Assembly: GCA_035772785.1 (NCBI GenBank)
Contig: JAOCPU010000025.1
Span: forward strand, 372,001 to 436,000
DNA from: Phlebiopsis flavidoalba
Lineage: Eukaryota; Basidiomycota; Agaricomycetes; Polyporales; Phanerochaetaceae
Reading direction: 5' to 3'
Length of the DNA stretch: 64,000 bases
In this document: piece after piece, positions 46,047 to 58,459 of the stretch
Layout: every line of letters starts with the position of its first letter
How positions within the stretch are numbered: the stretch's first letter is position 1
Made by a program: the position numbers and the translations under genes
The notes under the pieces: model-generated
What the model saw: the letters and a program-made list of their open reading frames with translations, nothing else
Told to the model about the DNA's origin: nothing
Database searches by the model: none

Positions 46047-47280
46047 CCCTCACCCTCGGACTGTCTGGCACTGTACGGACATTTAGACAGCATCCTGCGG
46101 ATAATTGTGATGTAGGGCCCGCGATTTCAGCCGATGATTTGTTGGGTGTGGCATGGCGGTCACGGAGGAAAGAGAAGATTATGCCAGAGCACAAGCCCCG
46201 CGACGGGCGGGCCTCGTGAATGCTCGCGGGTCAACGAGAAGGTGAGCTGTCCACACCATCCGAGATTTTTGCAGGATGTTTCGGAACACTGGGATCAACG
46301 CAGCGGGTGCACGAACCTTACTTGATGGTCATGAGCTGACATAGAAAAGCCTGGCGCGACACCTCGCATTGCATGGGAATGATGCTGGAGGGACGGTTAA
46401 TGCAAACTGAAGCGGTTTATACTTAGCATGAGTCGCCATTGGGTCAATCTAACGCTGATCAGCATGCCCTAGGATATACGTCGGTATGCAAACCTGGATA
46501 TGACCCTGGTAGGTATCATGGCCACCTATACATGTTCATAGGTAGCCGTCAGGAGGTATGGAGTCGCTTGCTGCAGTGCTGTATTTAGACTCGCCGGCAC
46601 GGCGGCGATAGCCTCACGGCCATGCTCATCAGAGCTGTGAGAAGCCTGGAAGCTCTCAGTAGAGTAGGCATAGGTGTACGAAGACATCTTCAATTGAGTG
46701 CGATACGAGCAGGTGCCGGCATGAGCGGCAGCCTTTACCACTACAGGAAGCCAAATCCTGGACCATACAAATCACTAGCAACAAGACCTTAGCAAATTGA
46801 GTAACCTCGGGATGAACGCGCTGACCTGTGCGGAGCCGCGAGCGCAAAGAGGTGCGGGATCGCAGCTTGATTGAATCACATAACATACACTGTTAAGAAG
46901 CTTTTACCAAATATCTTTGGTCAATACTGGTCGATGCCCACTCCTTCGCATGTAAGAGAGAGAAAAGGACAAAAAATGGCAGTATTGCGTGTCCAGCAGA
47001 CACGCTCCCATAATTGCAATATTTTATAATCTGTCAAAGACGTCAGTAGTATCATCAAACTACATAAGAGGCTACGGAGAGGTTTGAGTCCAAGGAGATA
47101 GAGGTTATCCTTGCGGGCTTTCGGCAAGTGACGGTTGTGAGAAGGGAGCAGGGAGGGGAACGGTTACGTAAGCCGACCCTTTGATGTCCCATCAGATCCT
47201 CCCACTGTCCCGAAAATGGTTCACGAGTAAAATTCTGACTCTCACTCGTGAGCAAGTGCTGAGGAGCTGTGTGGGCTCAC
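46047..47280. other. Cellobiohydrolase upstream region / unassigned
   Basis: 1.2 kb between divergent genes (CBH minus, MMS19 plus). Open frames near 46134-46325 and 46526-46886 show no motif. Most of it is probably promoter sequence. Confidence 0.4.
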
Positions 47281-50200
47281 ATGGACACAATACAACGTTT
47301 CGTTCGTACCTGGGTGGCCTCAGGACGGGGAAGAAGATATCCGCGGCACAGTAGCTGGTCGGCGGTTCTGCATTACTTTCACCTAGTACGTATCCTGACG
47401 CATTCCGTTCAGCGATCTCCGGAGGAAGCGCCTCTCTCTTGGACGTCGTGAAGGCACTGGGTGAATACTTGACAGCGGAAGAAGATGAGCTCAGAAATAA
47501 AGGTAACTCGTACAACAAATCAATGCTCGACCTCTGACCTCTCTGCTCTATAGGCGTAGACTTCTTGTCCTTAGTCATCGCGAGGAGAAGGCAATGTCCT
47601 TCAGACAGGATGGGAATCGTCAATCTGGTACGTCTAGACCTCATCTCGGGACGTCTTATTCGAGCTCACTAAGACTAGTCAAGGTCCTCGTTAGCTTCAT
47701 GTGCGGAAAGCTTGAGGACACAGAGACCATCATCCCTGCCCTCAAAGGCCTCAACTCTCTAGTCATTCAGCCCGCTTTTACGTCTCCCGATGCCGTAGAC
47801 GTAGTCAAAGCGTAGGATAAGTTCCTTGACGGCTTTGAAGCCATGCTTATTACTCAACAGATTATTCACGCATGTCAAGATGCGCGCTTTGGTCCAATCA
47901 CAGCGAGTTTTACTTGGTGTGTACTCGATAATCGAACTCGCTCGTTGCAAAGCACAGGGAAGGTAAGGGTTTATGGTATTCACAATTATGCGTGCTCACA
48001 TCCATATAGCATTGAAAAAAAACATGGGTGATGAGTTTTTTGACAGGATACGTTAACTTGGCCGAAGGAGGAGAAGGACCCCCCGAAATCTTCTCGTCGC
48101 GTTTGCCATCGCCCGCTCGTGTGCTCCTCATCGAGTTTGACACTAAGCATCATGTGGAAGTGCGTATCCTCTTTCAAGTATTGGGATTAATACCCGAGAC
48201 TGATACTCAGACCGTAGCAACTCTTCAACATTACATTCTGCTACTTCCCGGATCACCTTCCGGCCACCACCTGATGACCCATATGGGATCACCACAGACG
48301 ATCTCAAAAAGGGCCTCAGGTTAGTACCGTAAAATCCAAGGTAGACATTCTCTTACATGTTACGCTCGCTTAGGGAGTGCCTCAATGCTACGCCAGCTTT
48401 CGGTCCCTTGGCAATCCCACTCTTCTTGGAGAAACTGACTGCAGGGTCTCCCGTTACCAAGGTGTGACCTATCACTGGCTTTTTGCAGTGATTTTGACGA
48501 CTAATCGGTAACATAGCGCGACACATTATATACTCTTGACGTTTGCTTACCGGTGTACGGACCCTTGTCGCAAGAGAAAACGCAAAAAAGCTGTGGAATA
48601 CCCTTAGGCTTGAGGTAAGCACATATATCTCGGGAATGGCACTAGTTCTCACAGGAAACGTTTGCAGATATTCCAACCGACCGATGCGGAGACAGAGACG
48701 ATGGCTCTCCATACTATGCAGATTCTGATTCAAACCATCTACGCCAATCCCGAAGGAATCTCGCTAGATCAGGAGATTGAAGGTCTTGCCAGGGAAGCCT
48801 GTGAAGAATGCCTTCGTATCCTGAAGGAGCCCGAGAAGAGCCAAGCCAAGCCTGCAATGAAAGTCCTCTGCGCTTTCGTGTCCACCACACGTACGTGGCA
48901 TTCCGAGGCTACAAGGCTTGTAACACTGAATCATTGATTGTCAGCTTTTGTGTCAAAGTTCACGATGAACCAAGCTGTGCCTCATCTTGTCAAGCTCTTC
49001 CTTGACCCAGATGAAGTCCAGAACCGGGCACCAACTTTGAAGCTTCTCGCTGATTTGATACATGCCGCTCGGCAATCTCCCCTGCAAGACGCAGCTACCG
49101 CACCTGCCTTTGCGCCGTACAAAGATGAGGTGCTTGGCGTTTTGACTGTCGGGCTCAAGAACACTTCGTCGTGTCTCAGCGCCTTAGATGGCTTGAAAGG
49201 CGTGGTGACGACTCCTAGTCTGCTATCTGACGACGAGCTTGGATTCGTTATACACAACGTCAATGAGCTTATTGCCGGCGATGTCACTGAGCTCAACGAA
49301 GACGTCAGGTATGTGGGAAACACCCGGCCTGATGCATGACTAACATATGCGAAATCGCTGTGAAGTGATGCAATTCTCGGTCTCCTCGCCGCGGCCTCAA
49401 CGATCGCTCCACGTCACGTCTCAGAAACAACACTCCCACTTCTTTTCACTCTCTCTTCCCGATACAGCACCCTCGCGGACAGCCGAATCAGAACGTTTGA
49501 AGTATTGGACAACCCTTTCGTTCCTCAAACGATTATGCATCCAGGCGGACCTGTTCGAGATGCTCGTTATCCGCCTCTCCACGAAAAACTCGACTTGATC
49601 TGTATTCCAAGTCAGCAGAAGGCACAGGAAACAGAGGATCTCGAGCCTACTGCTGCATATGCACACTCTGTTCTGCGCAATCTAGCAGACGCCGTGGCCA
49701 AGAAGGTCCGAGCTGAACCATCCGGACGTGGCAAAATACGTGGATAGGCTGCTACCGAGCTTGTTTAACTTGCACATTTACTCTGCATTGGTATCCGAGG
49801 CGATTACCTTGTCGCCACTGACCCCCGACTCGTTACTGTGTCAGCAGAGATTACGACGTTAATCTTACAGACCGTATCAGCCCAGTACGCAGTGCATTGT
49901 CCAACTAAAACTCCTTGATGCTGATATATCGTCTTTATGTTGCATCTAGAAAGCAAGAACAGTTTTGCGAAAGCCCTCTTTGCAGCCTATCTAGATAGTC
50001 AGCCGCAAGCACTTGCTAGCGGGCACCATAAATTCCCCGAGAATAAAGGTTTCTTGCCTTTGGCAGTAGGTACCATTTCTTAATCCCCACTGCGAGGCCA
50101 TATATTGATGGATGAACAGGCCGACGCATCAGCATCTACAGAAGAACTTAATCATCCTGTTCTCTGCTGCACTAGTCGCCCTACACAAAGAGGTAAGCAG

Positions 50201-51600
50201 TATCACATTTGTAATGATTTTTATTGAATTGTCACGAAAACCCAGGTCGCTCTTCCTGTGCCCCGATGAGAGCGCATTCTTCGACAAGCTGCTACAGTTG
50301 GAGCATTTTCCAGGCTGATAACAAGCTGCAAAGCGACGGCGGTGAACATGCCATTGCCTCTGTGCTGAACAAGCGGGCAGAAGGTCAATATTTCCTGCAT
50401 CTCTCAATATTGCGCTGAACGAGGCTCTTGATTTTTCAGGGTTCGAGACATTCTTGGCGAACAAGTTGGAGGCCAGCTGGCTTTTGCAGGCTACTGACGT
50501 CAGCCCGGCCTCAGCTCTGCCTACGCGCAGACGGATTATTTTCACCTGGGCTTGGGTGAGCTTACTCTTATCATCATTGCGATTTAATATTCAACAAACC
50601 TTCACGCTGAAGATGGCCAAAGCATTGCAAGTTCAGGAGTCACCCCTCTCCGCACAGCGCTTCACGGATCGACTCATTGAGTTGTTTGATGATGCTGACA
50701 TCGGCTGGGACGCTGCTCGCGCAATTGGCCAAATCGTCAGCACGATAAGGTGCTAACCAAGAAGAACCACGCTGTCATAAGAGTAAGTGAAGTTCTTGTG
50801 GATGCCACGAATACGCGTGTACTTATATTTTGGCCAGTTCTTGTATGCGCAGAAGTTCTCGAGTGTCATGCTACCCCGTATCAGAGGGGTGCAGGAGCAA
50901 AGACCGCCAGTGGTAAGCCGCTCATAGTCTATACGTTGCAACCACCGTTTGCTCACCCAACTGACAGAACCCCGCCGCCAAAACGCATACCTGGTCGCTC
51001 TGACCGCCCTCATCAAGTCAATCCCCAAAACTGCCTACCTGCACGAAATGCCTTCGGTTAGTTCTCATCTTTAGATTTCGCCGCGGCTGCTCACAAAATC
51101 ATAGCTGATGCCACTCCTCCTGCGCGGCCTTGACCTACCCGATGTCCCGTAGCCGCGCCGTAGATCCGCGCAAACGTCATAGACACACTCCTGCCGCGGT
51201 CGCCGACCCGGCGTCGAAGAGCAGCACTGGTATCGTCGCAGAGCACGCGGCGAGCCTCGTCGCGACCATGCTGAGGAACAGTATGGTCGCGGACATGCCG
51301 ACTGTGGTGAGGTTCGAATATTTTTGCCATCTATCGGCGAATGCTCACGAGAATGTTCAGCGTGTGAGGGCAGCTGCTCTCCGGTACCCTAGCGGTGCTT
51401 CCCAGTCTTGTCAAGTACGATGTGCTTCATCCACAAAAACCTACTGTCCTGCGAGAGTTGGCGAAGGCTTTGGATGATCCTAAGAGATCTGTGCGTAAAG
51501 AGGCCGTGGAAGCCAGGACGAACTGGTACTGTCATTTCATTGTGTGTTTGTGACTTGCTAATGACTGATGTTGTTTTGTAGGTACAAATACACTGGGTAG
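47281..51600 (+). CDS. MMS19: MMS19 cytosolic iron-sulfur assembly / nucleotide excision repair protein
   Basis: HEAT-repeat scaffold that delivers Fe-S clusters to DNA replication and repair proteins and affects TFIIH. The ATG at 47281 gives MDTIQRFVRTWVASGR. Then come LLDVVKALGEYLTAEEDELR (47440-47510), VDFLSLVIARR, CGKLEDTETIIPALKGLNSL, DGYVNLAEG, RVLLIEFDTKHHVE and RECLNATPAFGPLAIPLFLE. The middle HEAT region has TMALHTMQILIQTIYANPEG, VPHLVKLFLDPDEVQNRAPT and LKLLADLIHAARQ. The C-terminal part has FVPQTIMHPGGPVRDARYPP, DDADIGWDAARAIGQIVS, AEHAASLVATMLRNSMVADM and VRKEAVEARTNW, followed by an intron (about 51526-51581, branch motif CTAATGAC) and a last exon YKYTG with TAG at 51598-51600. 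About 1000 residues or more, as expected for the family. Many introns and frame breaks. Confidence 0.9.
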
Positions 51601-51963
51601 ACGATCGTCGAGCTCAATTATATGACCAATGAATCGAATTGTAATGTAGAAGTAAGAAACATGATGTATCCATTCCGTTTTTGCACCCGCTCCGCATGCA
51701 CATGGGCAACTTTTGTGTAGTGAGAATAGACTTGTGGGAGGATGCGTGTCTAGATAGCGGGTATGTAGTGATTATGTAGAGTACAGCGCTGGTTCGATGA
51801 CCCAGGCCGGGTCTGGCATGTGCAGTGTGAGATGTGAATTCCTAGATTCTGTGATGCGAAAGCAAGGTATACCGAAAGATGTTGAACGAATGATATGAGA
51901 TAAACAACGGTATTGACAACCAACGGGCTCTCATGCCCACGAACGAAAGTCCCCAAAGCGAGT

Positions 51964-53380
51964 TCACGGCACGGCCGCCATAATCGCCTGCACGCGGTTC
52001 GTTGCATCGAGCAGGGTCTGCTTGAACGCGTCCACCTGCGCCTGGACGATCTTTCGACCATCGACCTTTGACCTGCCGCGGAGCGCGTGGGGGTGCTAGG
52101 CACGGAAAGGACAACAAGTGTGCCGTCGCCAGCATCGACGACGCCTGTCTCCCACTTCTCAATCCGTGCCCGGCTGCGCTCTGCGCTCTCCCACTCGGCC
52201 CGCCACTCGCCAAGCTTGTTCTTCAGCGCGCGGATCTTGCGCCCTGCCTCGGCCGCGCCCGCAGTGTTCACCTGCGTCTGCTCCGAGAGCGTCGCGAGCG
52301 AGGATGCGATTTGTCGTTGTGACGGTGCGGAAGTGTGCGAGCTGTACCGTAGCGGCTCGTGGGGTCAAAGGGCCGGATATCGGTGGTGGCGCGGGTATCG
52401 TTGTCTTTGTGTCGTGCTGCCCTGGTGCGTCCGTCCTCGTCTATTTCGTCTCCCAGCCGTGCGCGGTCTCTATCGCAATTCTGCCTCCCAATCCGAGTTA
52501 CTGCCGTGCAGTGGTGTCTGTGGCTCTTCCTGAATCGCCTCTAATGACCGGCTGTTGCGAATCTGGCTGCGCCTGCTGGTCATGTGCCGGCTCTGCGATG
52601 ATGTCTTCGAGCTCGTCTAGCTGCCCCCAGCGCATCGTTCCCGCCAACCTCTCCCGCTATCCGCCTGAACTCCCGCTCGTACTCAAGCAGTTCCCGCACC
52701 TGTCCCTCGCGCTCTCTAGCTGTGTCGTCTATTTCGTCGGATGACGTCCGAGGCGAGACCCTCGAGGGCTGGTTGCCCACCGGGCTCGGTGTCTAGCCGT
52801 CGTAGTTGTGTAATGAACCGCTCTGTTGATTCAAGATCTTCCGCAAGCGTCGTAAGCGGGTCCTGCTCGAGCACCTTTGTCTTCCGCTGCGGCTTTGTAG
52901 GCGTCTCGTACGCAGGATCGAGGTCTGCAGACGGTGCGCCCCTCGTCGCTCTCGAGCGGCGAGTCGGGTGGCGGCTCATGCGGTATGCCATTGAGCGCAT
53001 GTGCGAGCGAGTCCATCGGCACCGACAGATCGTCTTCTGGATGTGTCTGTGGCTCGCTGAATTCGGGCGACTGGTCGATGCCCTCCGCCCGCTTCGTCGT
53101 AGCTCGTACTCTAAGCCCAATTTCTTCCGCCAGTCCTCGCGAGCCGCCCGAGTCTCCCTCCGCGACGAGGGCCGCGGGCGAGCTCGAATGCGAGCGAGCT
53201 CATGCCGTTTTTGCGGTGTCCCCGCCAAAGCTGTCGGCGAGGCTTTGAGCCACGCACGGATGGTGATGACGTCCCCCGCCCATTGGGCTTGCTGGCGTTG
53301 TGTGCCTCTCTTGGCGTGGAATAGTGAGCTTGACGACGCAAAGACGTCGTCGTTCGTATATATCTGTCATTTGGTTGCGT
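51964..53380 (-). CDS. Hypothetical coiled-coil protein
   Basis: Not recognised. Minus-strand coding text is clear but frame-broken: near 52830-53030, DLSVPMDSLAHALNGIPHEP and PPDSPLESDEG; near 52750-52860, LEQDPLTTLAEDLESTERFI and TQLRRLDTEPGGQPALEG; then AREREGQVRELLEYEREFRR (52640-52730), AEAGRKIRALKNKLGEWRAE (52190-52260), SARIEKWETG and VVDAGDGTLVVLSVP. The end is clean: KQTLLDATNRVQAIMAAVP with TGA at 51964-51966. The charged heptad-like segments predict coiled coils, suggesting a structural or complex subunit. The start is uncertain: a Met near 53370 and another near 53312 are both possible. It converges on MMS19, whose stop lies 360 bp to the left. Confidence 0.55.
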
Positions 53381-53771
53381 GAGAGTCGAAAACGAGCGTG
53401 AAGGAGAGGGTGGTAGCAACGGTCAGTGGTCCTGGTTAAAGGAAAGCAGTAAATTGGGCGTCAAGCTCTGGTTGGCATCGCGCGTCTCCTGCACCCAGCA
53501 GCCTTGCTTTGATCGTACAAAAGTCATTACCATCGTGACATTGCAACGGTTTCACATGAAACCTACAATACACACTACCCTATACTTAATCGAAAAGCAA
53601 ACAAGATGTCTACAAAATAGAATGTGTAAATCCTCATGAGTCTATGCATAACTCTGAGAGAAGCCAATAGATCCTAGATGTGTTATGTCTGGGTGCATGG
53701 TCGTACAATGTAAACAAGAACAGAGAATAGATATAAAGCACTGTGTTGCGTTTCGTTCATCTTCATTGCTG
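53381..53771. other. Intergenic
   Basis: About 390 bp, AT-rich towards 53560-53700, between the coiled-coil gene start and the ZZ-protein stop. No coding motif. Confidence 0.45.
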
Positions 53772-56766
53772 TCATGACGTGTACACTGGAAATGGGACAA
53801 CGGGCTGGGGTGGGTTGACATCGACGCTGTCGAGCTGCGCAAAGCGTCTGAACTTTTGCATGTCCACCTGCGAAGTAGTTTATAAACAGTTTGGCATAAT
53901 AGACATCACACGACACTCACCCCTGACTTGAACACACCATGAAGAAGTGCTTGTAGTTATGGGTGTCGACGGCTTCGCAGTTGTCACCCAGGTCGATCGC
54001 GCAGTAAACGCAACGGAACCACTCTCCCGTGATACGCTGCATGCACCGGTCGCATACAGCAGCTGGATGCAATAGGTCCGAGGAGATATTCTTCGAAGGA
54101 AGCGTCAACAATATGTCCGTAGGATCCATTAAAATAGCCTACCTTTTGGACGTTCCCGAATGTAGATACCGCCAGGAGGTCCCGCTGGCACGCGATAGCT
54201 AACATATAGTGAGTAAACCACTAGATCCCAGCAACCGATGACACGCACAGTATGGGTAGTAGCGGCCCATCAACCTCAATGGCTTTGTCCACCGGACGGG
54301 GTAGCTTGAAAGAACACATGCATGGGGTCGTGCACTGCATATGATCGAGCTTCACAGTCGGAACACTAATGTCAAGGCTGGTTAGCCAAGGCTAACCATG
54401 TGCACGATCATCGTACTCACCAGACTGTAGGGTTGTGGTCGTGAACGGGCACATCGCACATTGGTACCTCACACCCGCAATAACCTGACGCATCGTCAGC
54501 CAGAATGTCGCGGTACTCTACTATAGCTGACCTTTCTGCATGCACCGCATCGCATATTGTGGCTGTCTGAGGTGCCATTGTGAAGATCCAAATCGAGTGT
54601 GGAGGACGACGCCCAATGACCGTGCGTGCATAGGCGGAGCCGAGGGAGCCTCGTCGTGACCGCTTAGCCTCCTCTTCGTCGACCGTAGCTGCGTCTCTTC
54701 CCCATAACTGCTGAGCTCGTCGGCTGGCACTCTCGAGTTCTTGCATGGGAAGAGGATATGGGATCTATACGGCGCAACGCAAGAAGAATTAGCACACGTC
54801 CGAGGGCAGCAAGGATAACTTGCCTTGATCATGATATGCGACGAGTTGTGCCCATCATCGGATGAATCGAGGTTTCCCCGGTAGACCCGCAGATTCACAG
54901 TTAGAGCATATGTCAATGGAGGGACATATCGCAACAGTGAAACCGAGCACCGATGATCTCCAAGAGACAGCTAAATCGCACGCAAAGACTTGAGCTCGGA
55001 CTTCGGCCCCATGAAGCTATCACTTACTGTGCGCATCTCACTCCCGCGTGCGTCATGGCTAATCATAGGTTTTGGTGAGCGAAAACTGCGCCAAGCGAAC
55101 AAGACAAAGGCGTGCTACGCACATAGCTCTCCACTATCGTCTGGCGTGAGGGTGGGATGTTCGATGACCGGCTCGCTGCGGGACGCGCGCAGGCTTTTCG
55201 AGGACGACCAGGAATGGATGAAAGCGGGTGTATTTCGTGTACTTGACTGCGGTCAAATAGGTTAGTGTGTCATACCAGTCGAACTGACTGCGCAGCGGAC
55301 CCCGTGGGCAAGGGGAAGAGGGGAGACCGGCGCAACCTGTAACAGGCCTTGCACAACGTTAAAGTTCTCACACATGGCGCATTTGTAGCGCTTGCCGACG
55401 ATAGTCGACGGGCATGTCGAACACTTGACCGTGGTATGGTCGTCGTGTTCTGAAGAAATTGGTAAATATCTGGAGGCAGCGCAGGTATGGAACGTGAAAA
55501 CTTGCCTACGTTATCCCAACCCGTGGACCCCATAACCTTCTCAAGATACGCGTGCCGCAGGTGGCCCTTACGCGACGCCGTGCGCCTCCACTCCGATAGC
55601 GCACATTGCTGCGTCTCCTCAGGAGACGGCGGCAAGTCTACTGGTAGCGGAGAAGGACTCAGGCCCGATCGAAGCTTCGAGAGCGTGAACGACGCCCACG
55701 GTCCCTATAACATGTTGAAGCATAACTCGAAGCCCGGGCCCTGGGGAGGAGAGCCGTCGACGATGAAGCCACCAACCTGTGGGAGTGCAAAGGTGATTCC
55801 GGGATAGTAAGGGCTCGATGTGGAGAAGAAGAATGGCGAAGATGGCAGCGCCGGTAATGGTTTCTGCTTAATGTTGACGGCGTTTAGGGTCGTCGAAAGG
55901 GTTGTCTGCGACGAAGGTGTTCCGATGACGACTCTAGTAAATTCTGGTCACGTGCGTAGATAGGACAGGGTTCTCGCAATAGGTTCGCAGTGTCGAGGAC
56001 TTCCCAAACGCGAGATGTCTGGATCCTTGCCTTTTCCTTTGCCGTTGAACGTATCACCCGTTCGTGGAGGAATCTTGCTTGCCGCTTCCCTTCTCCCGTC
56101 CCACATGTGCCCGTGCTACTCAGCCACAGTAGCGGAAACGTTTTTTTTTCAAGAAACGCTCCGCATCTCGAACAATTCCGTTGGGTCCGCAGGAGGAGGA
56201 ACAGGGGGGTCGTGATGAATGGATGGAAGGGACTCCGCAGGGATGTCTGGTGATATTTCGTCTCGCGGCAAAATGGGCTCAGGGAAATAAGATCTGTGAC
56301 GTTGGCGAGGGGTGGCGAGGCCCACTAGACGACGAGGGTCGCGCGCGTCCCGTTCGGCCACGAGCCAGTGCGCGGGGCTAATATGGGGATAGGGCGGGTC
56401 GTTCATCTGTGCTGTTTTGAGCAGAAAGCTATCACACCTCATATGGATCGTGTCCAGTGTGCAATCAAAGCCATAGTCGACGCTCGGGGCGGGGGGCGGC
56501 GCAGATACCGAAGAGGCCCGGAGTGTGCATATAAGTGTAATAAGTAACCGTCCGGGGACCGTTTCCTTTCTCGAAGCTCTCAGAGTTCGCCGCTCAAGGG
56601 GGGATCGAGCCCGGCGTCCAGTCCTCCGCGGGAGCGTGACAGAGCGAGTCTGCCACAAGAAGCTCATTCGTCCGTGGTGTCTGCACGAGAGCCGGGTTAC
56701 GAGGCGGCCGGACAAAGCTGTGTTCGTTCGTTCTGCTCGTTTAATAACCATAGCCAGGCGTGACAT
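53772..56766 (-). CDS. Protein with at least three ZZ-type zinc fingers
   Basis: Probable adaptor or receptor; ZZ fingers bind peptides or ubiquitin-like partners. The N-terminal part (56150-56500) is proline-rich (PPYPHISPAHWLVAERDARD, HHDPPVPPPADPTELFEM). A start near 56766 or at Met 56406 is possible. A central block reads FALPQVGGFIVDGSPP, GPGFELCFNMLYG and LPPSPEETQQCALSEWRRTA. ZZ1 (about 55340-55450) has VKCSTCPSTIVGKRYKCAMC then CKACY. ZZ2 (about 54320-54560, split by an intron) has ICDACMQK, VRYQCAMC, then CEARSYAVHDPMHVFFKLPR. ZZ3 (about 53930-54065) has VCDRCMQRITGEWFRCVYC, DNCEAVDTHNYKHFFMV, with one expected Cys read as Gly. An intron then leads to VDMQKFRRFAQLDSVD and VVPFPVYTS, stop 53772-53774. 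Exact function unknown. Confidence 0.7.
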
Positions 56767-56979
56767 CGTTCATCTGAATTCTGTGCCTCGCAAACGGCTG
56801 TCCCTTGCACCTTGACCCTTTGGCGGGTCCCTGACTCTCCATTTTCCTCCTGCGACGCCTTCTTTAAACGCTCTAGTGGGATACACAGGGGAGAGGAATG
56901 GTATACCCGTCTCAACCATCCTCCCCCCTTGTCCTTGTATTGATGGAAGACTGCTTGCCCAGCTAAGGAGAAAGGGTCT

Positions 56980-57416
56980 TCGGTATGCTCGACACAGTCT
57001 CCTCTTCCCATTCGTCTTGTCTTGAAGAGCGAGGTTTCTTGCAGATGGCCGGTGTACCCACGGTCTTTTGTCCCACGGGCCCGAAAGAAATTGTACCGCG
57101 AGCGTGTATTCTCGAGCCACCAGTGTCCCCTTTGAGCTCACTGTCCTTCGCGTCTTCTCTACTTCCTGTCCGAGAAGGACCCTGCCGACGAGCTGGACAG
57201 AGATAACGAGAAGGTTGTCATCATCTCGGCGGCCTTGGTACTCTTCCGTGCTTGTGCCAACGACGAGGTATCAGATGATGACTGGGTCCGTCATAGAGTC
57301 GAATGGTGATCTTGACACGAAGGGTAATGCGATTACGACCAAAGTCTGCGACCTAAAGAATCGATGCAGCAGAAGAGAGGGTGTATCATACGCTAGTTCC
57401 GGATAGGAAAGTAGCG
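56980..57416 (+). other. Possible exon(s) of an unknown plus-strand gene
   Basis: Plus-strand text looks coding around 57085-57292: LYRERVFSSHQCPL, then SRLLYFLSEKDPADELDRD, NEKVVIISAALVLFRACAND and EVSDDDWVRHRVEW, in one frame apart from one stop. I do not recognise a domain. No start was identified. It may be a partial gene or a divergent copy. Confidence 0.35.
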
Positions 57417-58459
57417 GATTGCCTCAGTGAGATCACCCTCTGTGGTGATCACTGTCTGACCGATCGCCCGTCGTCATCTGTGTATGTGATCGCATATGTC
57501 GTTGCTGAAATAGAGAGAAGGATTCCTCAACCTGCGAAGGCTGAATAAATGAGTATATAAAAATGAGGATAACACGCACCCTATGTTTCAGGAGGTCATA
57601 GGTTACAAAGTTCCGGCTCCGAACTAAAGGTTTATACGTTGTTTATCAGTAGCCCTTCATAATTGCCACTTGACCACTAGTGGTTTAATCTGGTCGACTG
57701 TCCGCGGAGTTCATAATCCGAGGTTGTGCGTATCCGGACGACTAACCATTCCAAAGGGCAAGAGGAAAGCAGCTGCGCATCTCTGCCGCCGATTGGTTGT
57801 GGGAGACACGAGCCAGACGCCCATAGAGTATCCGCGTGCTGACCGCGGCATAGGTTAGGTCTTATCGCTTACTTAAGGCCAAGTAGCCCTTTTCACGCTC
57901 AGGTCTGACGCCCAAGCTGTGCCAAAAATATTGGCGAGTGACTGGCCTGGCTACTGCAGGAATATGCGGACATTTAGTGGCCATTGAGACCGGGGGCAGA
58001 TGGAATCACAAGTCAGGTGCTATGTCAACAGACGAATCGGCAGATTCAGAGCCGCCAAAACGATCGACGAAACAAACATTTTAATACCGTGCACATTCGA
58101 AGGAGTCCACCTCAAACAAGAGGTCTGTGTACCAACAACTCAACCCTCAATTCGATGGTAACGGCTTCGTCATTACAACAGTCCCGGATGCGAAGTCCCG
58201 AGCTAGATTTGATCGGCGAAAGCGAGGAGCATTGCTTGAAACCAATTGCTCACCGACGGACTCCACCGCATGATGGAGTCCGATTGTGTCCGTTAGCGGC
58301 AGCGATATATATAAGTTTACAACGGTAGCCCGAGGACATCATGCATGCCTGGCAGTTTTCGCGCGGCGTGTGGGAGTGGGTGGCGATATACAGTAACCTG
58401 CGTCATTGAATGCTATAGAAACACGTAATGAATAGAGATGAAATGAATGACAACCCCGC
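57417..58459. other. Unassigned region, eS4 3' flank
   Basis: About 1 kb. Two hairpin-forming inverted repeats are visible (57426-57454 and 58257-58282). No gene recognised. A plus frame at 57984-58328 has no motif. Confidence 0.4.

Noticed and set aside
53930..54065. Loss of a zinc ligand in the third ZZ finger as a real adaptation
   Set aside because: The expected Cys is one base away from the Gly seen, and substitutions of this kind occur across the window, so it is more likely an error.
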